The notes under the pieces: generated by a model
The model's database searches: none
Seen by the model: only the letters and a program-made list of their open reading frames with translations
Told to the model about the DNA's origin: nothing
Part shown: positions 18,732-27,609 of the stretch, piece after piece
Layout of the letters: every line of letters begins with the position of its first letter
Position numbering within the stretch: position 1 is the stretch's first letter
Position numbers and translations under genes: made by a program
Assembly: GCF_002358085.1 (NCBI RefSeq)
Contig: NZ_NTJD01000007.1
Span: 62,001 to 126,000, forward strand
Length of the DNA: 64,000 nucleotides
Reading direction: 5' to 3'
DNA from: Pseudothioclava arenosa
Lineage (GTDB): Bacteria > Pseudomonadota > Alphaproteobacteria > Rhodobacterales > Rhodobacteraceae

Positions 18732-19916
18732 ATGAAATTCAATACCAGAAAGAGCCTCCGCGCAGTCGTCTTTTCGGTCGGAACCTCGGCCAGCCTGCTT
18801 GCCGCGGTCGCCGCGCAGGCCAAGGATACGGTCGAGCTGGGCTTCATCGGGCCGCTGACCGGCGGTGTGTCGTCGATGGGCCTTGGCGGGCGCAACTCGG
18901 CCGAGCTGGCGGTGCAGCTGCGCAATGCCGACCCGAACTCGAAATACCATTACGAGCTGGTCGCGCTCGATGACGAGTGCAAGCCGAATGTCGGTGTGCA
19001 GGTCGCGACCAAGCTGGCGACCGACCGCAAGGTCGTGGGCACGATCGCGCATTACTGCTCGGCGGTGGCGATGGGGACGGTCGATGTCTATCACCGCTTC
19101 GGCCTGCCGATGACGGTCTGGGGCGCGGTGCTGCCCGACATCACCTATGGCAACGACTACCCCGAGATCACCCGCGTCAACGGCACGATGATCAACCAGA
19201 ACGAAAAGGCCGCCTCGGTGATGACCGGGCTGGGCTACAAGACCTTTGCGATCATTCATGACACCACCGATTACGGCAAGGGTCACAACACCTATCTGAC
19301 GCAGTTCCTGACCGAGGGCGGGGCGAGCGTGGTGGGCGCCTTTGGCGTCACCGCCGACCAGCAGGATTTCACCGCAGAGCTGACGCAGGTGAAGGCGCTG
19401 AACCCCGATGTGGTGGTCTATGCGGGCCTGACGCCCGGCGGCGTTCGGGTGCGTCAGCAGATGGAGAAGCTCGGCATCGAGGCGGTCTTCGAGGGCGTCT
19501 CGGGGATCAAGTCGGACGCTTTCTTCGAAGGGCTGGGCGGTGAGCTGGCCGAGGGCACGATGACCTTCCTCGAAGGCGCGCCGGCCGAGAAACTGCCTGG
19601 CGGGGCCTATTTCCTCAAGGAATACGAGGCCGCGGGCTTCGACAGCCCGCCCGAAGCCTACGGCCCCTTCGCCTTCGCGGCGATGGACCTCCTGATTGAC
19701 GCCGTCGAGGCCTCGGGCCCCGACCGCAAGGCGATCGTCGAGTACATGGGCGGCGTGAAGGAGCATGCCTCGATCACCGGCCCGATCACCTTTGATGACC
19801 ACGGCCAGAACACGGTCGCGCTGATCACCGCCTATGTGGCGCAGGACGGCAAATGGGTGGTCTGGGAAGACAGCGAATACGCCTCGGGCGCGCGCAAGCT
19901 GGTCGCGCCGAAATAA
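18732..19916 (+). CDS. branched-chain amino acid-type ABC transporter substrate-binding protein
   Basis: The 394-residue periplasmic receptor has a signal peptide (LRAVVFSVGTSASLLAAVAA, cleavage after AQA near residue 31) and a mature start VELGFIGPLTGGVSSMG typical of LivK/Leu-binding receptors. Later family signs are HYCSAVAMG and FEGVSGIKSDAF. ATG 18732 is preceded by AGGAAAG; an upstream in-frame ATG (18693) would add a non-hydrophobic leader. Ligands of this class range from branched amino acids to amides and urea, so the substrate is open. A hairpin at 19935-19960 follows. Confidence 0.9.
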   Translation: MKFNTRKSLRAVVFSVGTSASLLAAVAAQAKDTVELGFIGPLTGGVSSMGLGGRNSAELAVQLRNADPNSKYHYELVALDDECKPNVGVQVATKLATDRKVVGTIAHYCSAVAMGTVDVYHRFGLPMTVWGAVLPDITYGNDYPEITRVNGTMINQNEKAASVMTGLGYKTFAIIHDTTDYGKGHNTYLTQFLTEGGASVVGAFGVTADQQDFTAELTQVKALNPDVVVYAGLTPGGVRVRQQMEKLGIEAVFEGVSGIKSDAFFEGLGGELAEGTMTFLEGAPAEKLPGGAYFLKEYEAAGFDSPPEAYGPFAFAAMDLLIDAVEASGPDRKAIVEYMGGVKEHASITGPITFDDHGQNTVALITAYVAQDGKWVVWEDSEYASGARKLVAPK

Positions 19917-19934
19917 GCCTCAGGGCGCAATCGC

Positions 19935-19960
19935 GGCGGGCCGGAACGCACCGGCCCGCC
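19935..19960 (+). terminator. intercistronic hairpin after Liv-type receptor gene
   Basis: GGCGGGCCGG and CCGGCCCGCC form a perfect 10-bp GC stem with a 6-base loop, 18 bases after the receptor stop. No T run follows. It probably protects the receptor mRNA and lowers permease expression. Confidence 0.6.
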
Positions 19961-19988
19961 CCAATTTCTCGGGAAGGAAGAGGCACGA

Positions 19989-20909
19989 ATGGATTTCGGT
20001 CTGATCGCACAATACCTCGCCAATGGGATCTTGCTGGGCACCATGTACGCGCTTGTCGCGGTGGGGTTCACGCTGTTCTTCGGCGTGCTCGATGTCATCA
20101 AGTTCAGCCATGGCGACGTGCTGATGCTGGGCACGTTCATCGGCTTTACCGCCTGGCTCGGGCTTGAGGCGGTGGGCGTGACGAACCCCTGGCTGCAACT
20201 GGCGGGGGTGCTCCTGTGCAGTCTTGCGGGCACGGCCCTGATCGGGGCGGCGATCGCCAACTGGCTGATCCTGCCGCTCAAGAGGGCGCCGCAGCTCAAT
20301 ACGCTGCTGATCACGCTGATGCTGGGCACGGCGATCCGCGAGGCGGTGCGGCTGTTCTATCCGAACGGCTCGAACCCCAAGGCTTTTCCCGCGCTCCTGC
20401 CCGATGCCTCGGTCGAGATCGGCAGCTTCGCGCTGCGCGCCGACAGCGTGATCCTGGTGGTGTCGGGGCTGGCGCTGATCGGGGCGCTGAACCTTGTCAT
20501 CAACCGCACGCGGCTGGGTCTGGCGATCCGCGCCGTCGCGCAGGACGAAGAGACCGCCCGCACGATGGGGATCAACTACACGCTCGTGGTGCTGGCGACC
20601 TTTGCGATCGGCTCGGGCGTGGCCGCCTTCGCGGGCATCATGAACGGGCTTTACTATAATGAAATCAACTTCGGGATGGGCCTGATCCTGGGCCTGATCG
20701 GATTTTCGGCGGCGATCGTCGGGGGTCTGGGCAACCTTTATGGCGCGATCCTCGGCGGCTTCCTGTTCGCGGGGCTGCAGGTGGTCGGATCGGCGCTTTT
20801 GCCCTTTGCCTCGGCCTACAAGGACGTCTTCGCCTTCGCGGTGGTGATCGCGCTGATGGCGTGGAAGCCGACCGGGCTGATCCCTGAACGTTCCAGCGAC
20901 CGGGTGTGA
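19989..20909 (+). CDS. livH: Liv-type ABC transporter permease (LivH type)
   Basis: This 306-residue inner-membrane permease has about eight helices and LivH hallmarks: LANGILLGTMYALVAVGFTL at the N-terminus, FGVLDVIKFSHGDVLMLG after it, and GLAIRAVAQDEETARTMGI as the cytoplasmic coupling loop (about residues 175-195). GGLGNLYGAILGGFLFAGLQ near the C-terminus is also typical. GGAAGGAAGAGG lies just upstream. It pairs with the LivM-type permease 5 bases downstream. Confidence 0.92.
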   Translation: MDFGLIAQYLANGILLGTMYALVAVGFTLFFGVLDVIKFSHGDVLMLGTFIGFTAWLGLEAVGVTNPWLQLAGVLLCSLAGTALIGAAIANWLILPLKRAPQLNTLLITLMLGTAIREAVRLFYPNGSNPKAFPALLPDASVEIGSFALRADSVILVVSGLALIGALNLVINRTRLGLAIRAVAQDEETARTMGINYTLVVLATFAIGSGVAAFAGIMNGLYYNEINFGMGLILGLIGFSAAIVGGLGNLYGAILGGFLFAGLQVVGSALLPFASAYKDVFAFAVVIALMAWKPTGLIPERSSDRV

Positions 20910-20914
20910 CACAT

Positions 20915-22093
20915 ATGACCGATATTTCTCTTGTTCAAACCGACCGCCCGCGGGGCTGGATGGCAGGTGCCTTGGTGGTTCTTGGTGCGGGGCACTATGG
21001 CTGGGCGCTGCTGATGGCCGAAGAGACCTGGCAAGTCGTGGGCCTGCTGGCGCTGGCGGGCATGGCGACGATCGCCGCCTACAAGACCGGCTTCGTGCGC
21101 CGTGTCGAGCGGGACTGGGCCGAGGCCGAACCGCAGCTCAACCGGCTGGCCTTTGCGGTGCTGATCGGGCTGATCCTGGTGCTGGCGGGCTCGCATTTCG
21201 CGCTGCTGATGATCTCGACGGTGCTGCTCTATTTCATCGCCTCGCTCGGGCTGAACATCCAGTTCGGCTTTACCGGGCTGGTGAATTTCGCGGGCGCGGC
21301 CTTCTTTGGCGCGGGCGCCTATACGGCGGCGGTGCTGGGGGCGCAGGCGCTGATCCCGCCGCTGCTGATCCTGATCGCGGGCGGCATCGTCGCGATGGCG
21401 ATCAGCCTGCCATTGCTGGTACCGATCGTGCGCACGACGGGCCATTACGCGGCCGTCGTCACCATCGCCTTCGGTGTCCTGTTCCGCACCTTCCTCGAGG
21501 TGAACGAGATCCTCGGCGGGCCGCAGGGGTTGATGGTCGAGTCGATGAAGCTGCCGGGCTGGGATTTCTACAACGCCCCGAATCTGTTCGGCTTCGAGAC
21601 CTCGTTCTACCTGAATTACGCGCTGATGGCGGCGGGTCTGGCGGCGCTGGTGTTCGCGCTGTTCCGCCGGCTCGAACGCAGCTGGATCGGGCTGCACATG
21701 GACGCAGTGCGGCTCGATGAAACTGCGGCGGCCTGCTTCGGCATCTCGGTGCGCAAGACCAAGATCCTCGCCTTCCTGCTCGGTAACCTGATCCTCGGGG
21801 TGAGCGGGGCGCTTTACGGGATGATGATTTCCTTCATCGCGCCAGCCTCCTTCACCTTCTCGGACAGCCTGCTTCTGGTGTCGATTGTCCTGCTTGGCGG
21901 TCTCGGCAGCCCCTGGGGCGGCGTGGTGGCGGCAACGATCGTCGTGCTCCTGCCCGAGAAGCTGCAACTGCTTCAGGAATACCGTTTCCTGCTGTTCTCG
22001 ATCCTGGTGATCCTGGTGCTGCTGTTCCGCCCTGAGGGCCTGCTGCCGCGCCATCTGCGTAACTTCTTTCCGAACCGGAGGACCGGGGCATGA
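20915..22093 (+). CDS. livM: Liv-type ABC transporter permease (LivM type)
   Basis: The 392-residue permease has an N-terminal hydrophobic extension (about residues 1-85) and then a LivM domain with LGLNIQFGFTGLVNFAGAAF and FGAGAYTAA. The coupling loop is DAVRLDETAAACFGISVRKT at about residues 265-284, and LLGGLGSPWGGVVAA follows near the end. ATG 20915 is chosen; a GTG at 20906 overlapping the livH stop is an alternative. It overlaps the next ATPase gene by 4 bases. Confidence 0.92.
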   Translation: MTDISLVQTDRPRGWMAGALVVLGAGHYGWALLMAEETWQVVGLLALAGMATIAAYKTGFVRRVERDWAEAEPQLNRLAFAVLIGLILVLAGSHFALLMISTVLLYFIASLGLNIQFGFTGLVNFAGAAFFGAGAYTAAVLGAQALIPPLLILIAGGIVAMAISLPLLVPIVRTTGHYAAVVTIAFGVLFRTFLEVNEILGGPQGLMVESMKLPGWDFYNAPNLFGFETSFYLNYALMAAGLAALVFALFRRLERSWIGLHMDAVRLDETAAACFGISVRKTKILAFLLGNLILGVSGALYGMMISFIAPASFTFSDSLLLVSIVLLGGLGSPWGGVVAATIVVLLPEKLQLLQEYRFLLFSILVILVLLFRPEGLLPRHLRNFFPNRRTGA

Positions 22094-22866
22094 GCGAACC
22101 GCTGCTTGAATTCCGCAATGTGGTGAAACGCTTCGGCGGGGTGACCGCGCTCGATGATTTCTCGATGACGCTGGCCCCGCGCGAGATCCTCGGGCTGATC
22201 GGGCCGAACGGCTCGGGCAAGACCACCAGCTTCAACGTGCTGACCGGGATCTATGGGCCGAGCGCGGGGCAGGTGATGTTCGAGGGGCGCGACATCACCG
22301 GCGCCGATCCGCGCGCGGTCTACGAGGCCGGGATCGTGCGCACCTTCCAGCGCTCACGTCTGTGCCTGTCGCTGTCGATCTATGACAACATCATGATCGG
22401 CGACACGGCGCGGCTGACGCGGGGGCTGTGGTCGAACCTGATCTCGCGGCGCGGGCTCGAGAAACAGCTCGACATGACCCGGCGCACGGCGCGCGATCTG
22501 GTGGCGACGTTCTCGGCTGAGCTTGCCGACCGGATGGACGCGCCCGTGGGCTCGTTGCCGATGATCGAGCGGCGCCGCATCGAGATCTGCCGCGCGCTGA
22601 TTTCGGGGCCGCGGCTGTTGCTGCTGGACGAACCCTCGGCCGGGATGACCCATGACGAAACCCACCAGCTGATGGACGACATTCTTGCTGTGCGCGCACG
22701 CGGCGAGGGGCTTTCGATCATCATCGTCGAGCACGAGATGGGCGTGATCGAGCGCATCACCGACCGCTGCATCGTGCTCAGCTATGGCCGCAAGATCGCC
22801 GAGGGCACCTATGCCGAGGTGGCCGCCGACAGCGAAGTGCAAAACGCCTATCTGGGAGCAGACTGA
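22090..22866 (+). CDS. livG: Liv-type ABC transporter ATP-binding protein (LivG type) with degenerate signature
   Basis: The 258-residue ATPase has a Q-loop and Walker A GPNGSGKTT (about residue 38), a LivG-style VRTFQRSRLCLSLSIYDN, Walker B LLLLDEPSAGM and the switch His in IIIVEHEMGVIERITDR. The ABC signature, normally LPYGQQRR in LivG, reads SLPMIERRR at residues 155-163, so the conserved Gly-Gln is missing. The rest of the ATP site looks intact, so it is likely still expressed as the partner of LivF, perhaps with one asymmetric ATP site. It overlaps livM and livF. Confidence 0.88.
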   Translation: MSEPLLEFRNVVKRFGGVTALDDFSMTLAPREILGLIGPNGSGKTTSFNVLTGIYGPSAGQVMFEGRDITGADPRAVYEAGIVRTFQRSRLCLSLSIYDNIMIGDTARLTRGLWSNLISRRGLEKQLDMTRRTARDLVATFSAELADRMDAPVGSLPMIERRRIEICRALISGPRLLLLDEPSAGMTHDETHQLMDDILAVRARGEGLSIIIVEHEMGVIERITDRCIVLSYGRKIAEGTYAEVAADSEVQNAYLGAD

Positions 22867-23573
22867 TGGCCGGGATCGAAATTCGCAACCTGCGCGCCGC
22901 CTATGACAAGGCCGACGTGCTGCATGATGTCTCGCTCGATGTGACGCCGGGCAAGATCACCTGCCTGCTGGGCTCGAACGGGGCGGGCAAGTCTACGCTG
23001 ATCCGCGCGATCCTCGGGCTGACGCCGCCCAACGCGGGCACGATCAAGCTGGAAGGCGAGGACATCACCGCGCTTCCGACCCACAAGGTGATCGCGCGCG
23101 GGATCGCCGCGATCCCTGAGGGGCGGCGGATGTTTCCCAAGATGAGCGTCGCCGAGAACCTGCGCCTCGGCGCCTACCAGCTGCGCGACGAGGCGCTGAT
23201 CCGGCAGCGGCTTGATAAGGTCTATGCGCTGTTCCCGCGCCTGGCCGAGCGCCGCGACCAGCTCGCGGGCACGATGTCGGGTGGCGAGCAGGCGATGGTC
23301 TCGATCGGGCGCGGGCTGATGGGCGGGCCCAAGATCCTGCTGATCGACGAGCCTTCGCTGGGCCTTTCACCGCTTTACGTGAAAGAGAACTTCCGCATCA
23401 TCCAGGGCATCCGCGACGAAGGCATCACCGTCTTCCTCGTCGAGCAGAACGTGCGCCAGACGCTGGCGATTTCCGATTACGGCTATGTCCTGTCGGGCGG
23501 CAAGCTGGTGGCGCAGGGCGTCGCGGCGGATCTGGCCTCGGATCAGGCCGTCCACGAAGCCTATTTCGGGTGA
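22866..23573 (+). CDS. livF: Liv-type ABC transporter ATP-binding protein (LivF type)
   Basis: This 235-residue ATPase has Walker A GSNGAGKST (about residue 37), IPEGRRMFPKMSVAENLRLG, a full signature MSGGEQAM, Walker B ILLIDEPSLGLSP and switch His-equivalent FLVEQNVRQTL with Gln, as usual for LivF. It begins on the last base of the livG stop. Its normal signature contrasts with the altered one in livG. Confidence 0.92.
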   Translation: MAGIEIRNLRAAYDKADVLHDVSLDVTPGKITCLLGSNGAGKSTLIRAILGLTPPNAGTIKLEGEDITALPTHKVIARGIAAIPEGRRMFPKMSVAENLRLGAYQLRDEALIRQRLDKVYALFPRLAERRDQLAGTMSGGEQAMVSIGRGLMGGPKILLIDEPSLGLSPLYVKENFRIIQGIRDEGITVFLVEQNVRQTLAISDYGYVLSGGKLVAQGVAADLASDQAVHEAYFG

Positions 23574-23577
23574 TGTC

Positions 23578-24675
23578 ATGGATGTGGTTGACCTCACGCG
23601 CCGCCTGATTGCCTTCGACACGATCAACCCGCCCGGGGTCGAGGCCGAGGCGATGGCGTTTTGCGCGGCGCTTCTTGAGGCGGGCGGGTTCACCTGCCGC
23701 CTCGTGCCGCAGGGGCCGGGGCGCAGCAATCTGGTTGCGGAAAAGGGCACGGGCGCGGGTCGCGCGCTGGCCTTCACCGGCCATCTCGATACGGTGCCGC
23801 TGGGCGCCGCGCCCTGGCGCCATCCGCCGCATGCGGGCGTGATCGAGGAGGGGCGCCTTTACGGGCGCGGCAGCACCGACATGAAGGGCGGCGTCGCCGC
23901 CTTCATCGTCGCCGCGCTTGGCGCGCCGGTGCCGCCCGGCGGGATCGTCCTGCTGCTGACCGCAGGCGAGGAAACCGGCAGCGACGGCGCCCGCGCGATC
24001 GTCGAGGCGGGCCCCTTGCCACCCATAGGCGCGCTGATCGTGGCTGAGCCCACCGAAAACCGAGCGGTGCCGGGCCACAAGGGCGCGCTCTGGCTGCGGC
24101 TGGTGTTTCATGGTGTCACCGCGCATGGCTCGGCGCCCGAAGCGGGCGTCAACGCGATCGAGGCGGCGATGGTGGCGCTGGCCGCGATCCGGCAGATCGA
24201 CCTTGGGCCGGCGCATCCGGTGATGGGGCGGCCGACGCTGAATATCGGCACGATCGCGGGCGGGCTGAATACCAACTCGGTGCCCGACCGCTGCGAGGTG
24301 ACGCTGGATCTGCGCTCGGTGCCGGGGGGCGATCATGCGCGACTGGTTGCGCAGCTGCGCGCCTGCCTGCCCGAAGGCAGCGAGCTGCATCGCATCGTCG
24401 ATCTGCCCCCGGTCTGGACGGACCCCGCCGAGCCCTGGCTGGCGGGGCTCACGACGAAAAGCGCCGCGCGTTCGGGCCAACCCGTCGCGCCGAGCGCGAT
24501 GAGCTATTTCACCGATGCCTCGATCTTCACGCCTGCGCTGGCCGAGGTGCCGACGGTAATCCTCGGGCCGGGGCGGGCCGAGCTGGCGCACAAGACGGAT
24601 GAATACGTCTCTCTGGCGCGGCTGGAAGAGGCGGTCGCGATCTATCGCGACGCGCTCGACGACTGGGAGGGATAA
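23578..24675 (+). CDS. M20 family metallopeptidase / deacylase (ArgE/DapE-like)
   Basis: The 365-residue cytoplasmic zinc enzyme has the M20 metal motifs in order: TGHLDTVPLG (His-X-Asp, about residue 65), YGRGSTDMKGG (Asp, about residue 98), AGEETGSDGA (catalytic Glu and Glu ligand, about 130) and the C-terminal histidine region HKTDEY. VFHGVTAHGSAPEAGVNAIE is the dimerisation lid. Such enzymes remove N-acyl groups from amino acids or cut dipeptides. It starts 4 bases after livF, implying it acts on the substrate the Liv importer brings in. Confidence 0.9.
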   Translation: MDVVDLTRRLIAFDTINPPGVEAEAMAFCAALLEAGGFTCRLVPQGPGRSNLVAEKGTGAGRALAFTGHLDTVPLGAAPWRHPPHAGVIEEGRLYGRGSTDMKGGVAAFIVAALGAPVPPGGIVLLLTAGEETGSDGARAIVEAGPLPPIGALIVAEPTENRAVPGHKGALWLRLVFHGVTAHGSAPEAGVNAIEAAMVALAAIRQIDLGPAHPVMGRPTLNIGTIAGGLNTNSVPDRCEVTLDLRSVPGGDHARLVAQLRACLPEGSELHRIVDLPPVWTDPAEPWLAGLTTKSAARSGQPVAPSAMSYFTDASIFTPALAEVPTVILGPGRAELAHKTDEYVSLARLEEAVAIYRDALDDWEG

Positions 24676-24676
24676 G

Positions 24677-25975
24677 ATGATGAAGGACCTTGCGCAGGAA
24701 CTGCCGGGCGCGCTTGAGACGGTGCGGGCGATTGCGGACGGGCGGTTGAGCGCCGAGGCCGCGACGCGGGCGCGACTGGACCGCTGTGCCGCGCGCGAGC
24801 CCGGGATCGGTGCCTGGGTCGAGATCGACGCCGAGGGCGCGATTGCCGCCGCGCGCGCGCTCGATGCCGGGCCGATCCGCGGGCCGCTGCATGGCGTGGC
24901 GCTGGGCGTGAAAGACATTTTTGCCGTGCGCGACCTGCCTTGGCGCAGCGGCTCGCCAATCTGGCGGGGCCGCGTGGCCGAGTTCGACGCGCCCTCGGTT
25001 GCGCTGGCACGCGGGGCGGGGGCGGTGATCCTCGGTAAGACCGAGACCACGGAATTCGCGGGCTATCAGCCCTGCCGTACGCGCAACCCGGTGGTGCCGG
25101 GGGCGACGCCGGGGGGGTCTTCGTCGGGCTCGGCGGCGGCAGTGGCAGCGGGCATGGCGCCCTTGGCGTTGGGCACGCAGACTTCTGGCTCGATCATCCG
25201 CCCGGCCTCCTATTGCGGGGTGGTGGGATACAAACCTTCGTTCGACCTTGTCGATCCATCTGGCGTGAGCGTCTTTGCGCGGTCCTTCGATACGGTCGGG
25301 GTGTTCGCGCGCTCGGTGCCCGATGCGGCGCTGGCGATCGAGGCGCTGAGCGGGCTGCGACTGCAACCGGGCAGCACCGGCGCGCGCCCGACGGTTTCCG
25401 TGCTGAGAGGCCCGACCTGGGGCAAGGCCTCGGCGGAGTTGCAGCGCGTCTGGGCGGGCTTCGAGGCGCGGCTGCGCTATTGCGCGCCCAGCCCCTTCGA
25501 TTCGGATATCCGCGCCGAGATGGCCGAGATCCCGGCACTGCATGCCCGGATCATGGCGGTCGAAGCGTCCGAGGCGCTGGCCTATGAACTCGCCACCGCC
25601 GAGGAGTTCCTGTCGGAAGGTTTGCGCGCCCAAATCGCCGAAGGCCGCGCGCAAAGCTCCGAGGAACGCCTTGCCGATCGTGCCGCGATGATCGCGTTCC
25701 GCCAGCGCATGATGGCGCGCACGGCGCCGGGCGATATCTGGCTCACGCCTGCCACGACGGGGGGCGCGCCGCCCTTTGAGACGGGCACGGGCGATCCGGC
25801 CTTCAACCGGCTCTGGTCGCTGCTGGGCTTTCCCTGCTGCACGGTGCCGATCCTCGAGGACGAGGCCGGGCGCCCGATCGGCGTTCAGGTGGTGGGGCGT
25901 CTTGGCGACGATGCGGCCGTGCTTGAGGTCGCCCACAGCCTGATGCTGCGCGCGCAGGAGAGTGTGCTGCTTTGA
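24677..25975 (+). CDS. amidase (amidase-signature family)
   Basis: The 432-residue hydrolase has the Ser-cisSer-Lys triad of the amidase-signature family: Lys in ALGVKDIF (about residue 77) and the serine-rich segment GGSSSGSAAAVAAG followed by LGTQTSGSIIRPASYCG (about 150-180). It hydrolyses amide bonds to acid and ammonia; the substrate is not evident. It begins 1 base after the M20 gene stop, so it closes the Liv-M20-amidase operon. GatA is unlikely because no gatB or gatC is adjacent and the C-terminal half differs. Confidence 0.9.
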   Translation: MMKDLAQELPGALETVRAIADGRLSAEAATRARLDRCAAREPGIGAWVEIDAEGAIAAARALDAGPIRGPLHGVALGVKDIFAVRDLPWRSGSPIWRGRVAEFDAPSVALARGAGAVILGKTETTEFAGYQPCRTRNPVVPGATPGGSSSGSAAAVAAGMAPLALGTQTSGSIIRPASYCGVVGYKPSFDLVDPSGVSVFARSFDTVGVFARSVPDAALAIEALSGLRLQPGSTGARPTVSVLRGPTWGKASAELQRVWAGFEARLRYCAPSPFDSDIRAEMAEIPALHARIMAVEASEALAYELATAEEFLSEGLRAQIAEGRAQSSEERLADRAAMIAFRQRMMARTAPGDIWLTPATTGGAPPFETGTGDPAFNRLWSLLGFPCCTVPILEDEAGRPIGVQVVGRLGDDAAVLEVAHSLMLRAQESVLL

Positions 25976-25984
25976 GGCGGGCGT

Positions 25985-26233
25985 TTACTTCTTCGTCACG
26001 TCCTTGAGGCGGTAAACGCCTTCGGGAAGGTTCAGCGCGGCGGCCAGTTCGCGCAGCTGCGCATGCGAAAAGGTGATCCGCTGCACCACATCGTTGTCGT
26101 CGACCTGCTCTACGGTCACGCAATCCTCGAAAGAGGCGATGGTGATGTCTTCCTGAAGGTAATCGCGCGGGTCATCGCCCTCGTCGACGAGGGTGATCAC
26201 GGTGGCGTCGAATTCGTGCTCGATGGTGAACAT
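25985..26233 (-). CDS. conserved hypothetical protein, 82 aa
   Basis: This small acidic protein (start MFTIEHEFDATVITLVDEG) has no signal peptide or membrane segment. The pattern of short beta strands (ITIASFEDCVTVEQV) followed by a helix (HAQLRELAAALNL) suggests a compact alpha/beta fold. I do not recognise a named family. It converges on the amidase gene with 9 bases between stops and is probably monocistronic. Confidence 0.7.
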   Translation of the reverse strand: MFTIEHEFDATVITLVDEGDDPRDYLQEDITIASFEDCVTVEQVDDNDVVQRITFSHAQLRELAAALNLPEGVYRLKDVTKK

Positions 26234-26358
26234 GGGGTCAGCCTAGCGCGACGGGCGCGGCGCGGAAAGCGCAAAATCGCCTGTCACCGAAGCGTGAGAC
26301 ATCGCGCCTTTTCCGGCTCTCGCGCGCCGGGTAGACTGCGGCCAAACCGGGCAGGGGA

Positions 26359-27120
26359 ATGGCGATGGCGGCAATCGGGCAGGCGGCATACACGGGGCAA
26401 AAGGGGCGCAATCTGGCGCTGGCGGGGCTGGTGCTGGCACTGCTTGCGGCCTGCGAGGCGCCGGTGCCGGGCGGGTCCGCGCCCGCCTATGCGCCTGCGC
26501 CCGATTTGCCGCCACCCGAGGTGCAGGTCGAGAATTTCATCTCGGTCGCGCGGCGGATGGAGCCGCAGATCGAGGCCGAATGCCGGGCGCGCACGCGCGG
26601 GCGCAATTGCGATTACCAGATCGTCGTCGACGACCGCCCGGACCAGCCCGCCAACGCCTTCCAGACCGAGGATAAATACGGCCGGCCGGTCGTGGGGTTC
26701 ACGCTCGGGCTGATCGCCGAGGCCGCGAACCGGGACGAGCTGGCCTTTGTGATGGGGCACGAGGCCGCGCATCACATCGCCGGGCATCTGCAAAGCAAGA
26801 CCCGCGACGCGGTGGCGGGGGCGCTGATTCTGGGTGTTCTGGCGGCGGCGGGCGGCGGCGATGCAGGTGCGATCAGCCGGGCGCAGGACCTCGGTGCCTC
26901 GGTCGGCGCGCGGACCTATTCCAAGGATTACGAGCTGGAGGCCGACGAGCTGGGCACCGTCATCACCTGGAACGCGGGCTATGACCCGCTGCGGGGCGCG
27001 CAGTTCTTCACGCGGATTCCCGATCCGGGCAATCGCTTCCTGGGCACCCATCCGGCGAACCGGCTGCGCATGGATGTGGTGCGCGCGACCGTCGAGGCAC
27101 TGCGCGCGGGGCAGCTCTAG
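26359..27120 (+). CDS. M48 family metalloprotease, lipoprotein
   Basis: The 253-residue protein has a lipoprotein signal (LALAGLVLALLAAC, lipid-modified Cys at about residue 31) and an M48 Ste24/BepA-like catalytic domain. The zinc motif is MGHEAAHHIAGHL (about residues 132-144), with the third ligand Glu in YELEADELG (about residue 194). C-terminal THPANRLRM matches the family ending. It should act in the periplasm, anchored to the outer membrane, in protein quality control. It is monocistronic and lacks the TPR tail of BepA. Confidence 0.9.
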   Translation: MAMAAIGQAAYTGQKGRNLALAGLVLALLAACEAPVPGGSAPAYAPAPDLPPPEVQVENFISVARRMEPQIEAECRARTRGRNCDYQIVVDDRPDQPANAFQTEDKYGRPVVGFTLGLIAEAANRDELAFVMGHEAAHHIAGHLQSKTRDAVAGALILGVLAAAGGGDAGAISRAQDLGASVGARTYSKDYELEADELGTVITWNAGYDPLRGAQFFTRIPDPGNRFLGTHPANRLRMDVVRATVEALRAGQL

Positions 27121-27270
27121 GCTGGTTTCCGGGCGCGGACTGCGCAGATTTTCGCCATTCCTGTGTTTCGGGCCCGCTTCACGCGGGTTGATCCGCTTGC
27201 GCTTGATCTAGGTCATGGAGGCTCCGGAGGCGTGGCCGCAGGCTGGCGCAACATCAGCTGGAGCAAGGTT

Positions 27271-27606
27271 ATGTTTGGAAACCGAGTCCTCAACCGTCAT
27301 GCGGCGCTCATGAACCGGATGGCCGAAACCCTTGGCGTCGATCTCGAAGAGGCGCTGCGCCGGGGGTCGTTGAGTTCCGAGGAATGGCGCGATGCGCTCG
27401 TGTCCTGTGCAAGCTGCGACGATCCAACCGGGTGCGTGCACTGGCTTGGCGAGCATGGCGCGCCCGAAGACCGTAGCTGCGGGGCGCCCGCAGATGAGGC
27501 CCCGGATTTCTGCAACAACCGGCTGATGATGGCGCGCCTGCGCACAACGCTTGAGAAGCTGGGGCCAATCGGGGCCCCGCGTGAACCTGCGCGCGTGGAG
27601 GACTAA
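27271..27606 (+). CDS. DUF6455 family Cys-rich protein (first of pair)
   Basis: The 111-residue cytoplasmic protein begins MFGNRVLNRHAALMNRMAET and has the Cys pattern CASCDDPTGC (C-X2-C-X5-C) followed by further Cys residues, including one in DFCNNR. This looks like a metal or Fe-S binding site. The frame is open from 27163 but 27271 gives the family start. It is 3 bases upstream of a paralogous gene. DUF6455 is a Rhodobacteraceae-centred family of unknown function; the assignment is from memory of the pattern. Confidence 0.65.
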   Translation: MFGNRVLNRHAALMNRMAETLGVDLEEALRRGSLSSEEWRDALVSCASCDDPTGCVHWLGEHGAPEDRSCGAPADEAPDFCNNRLMMARLRTTLEKLGPIGAPREPARVED

Positions 27607-27609
27607 GCA

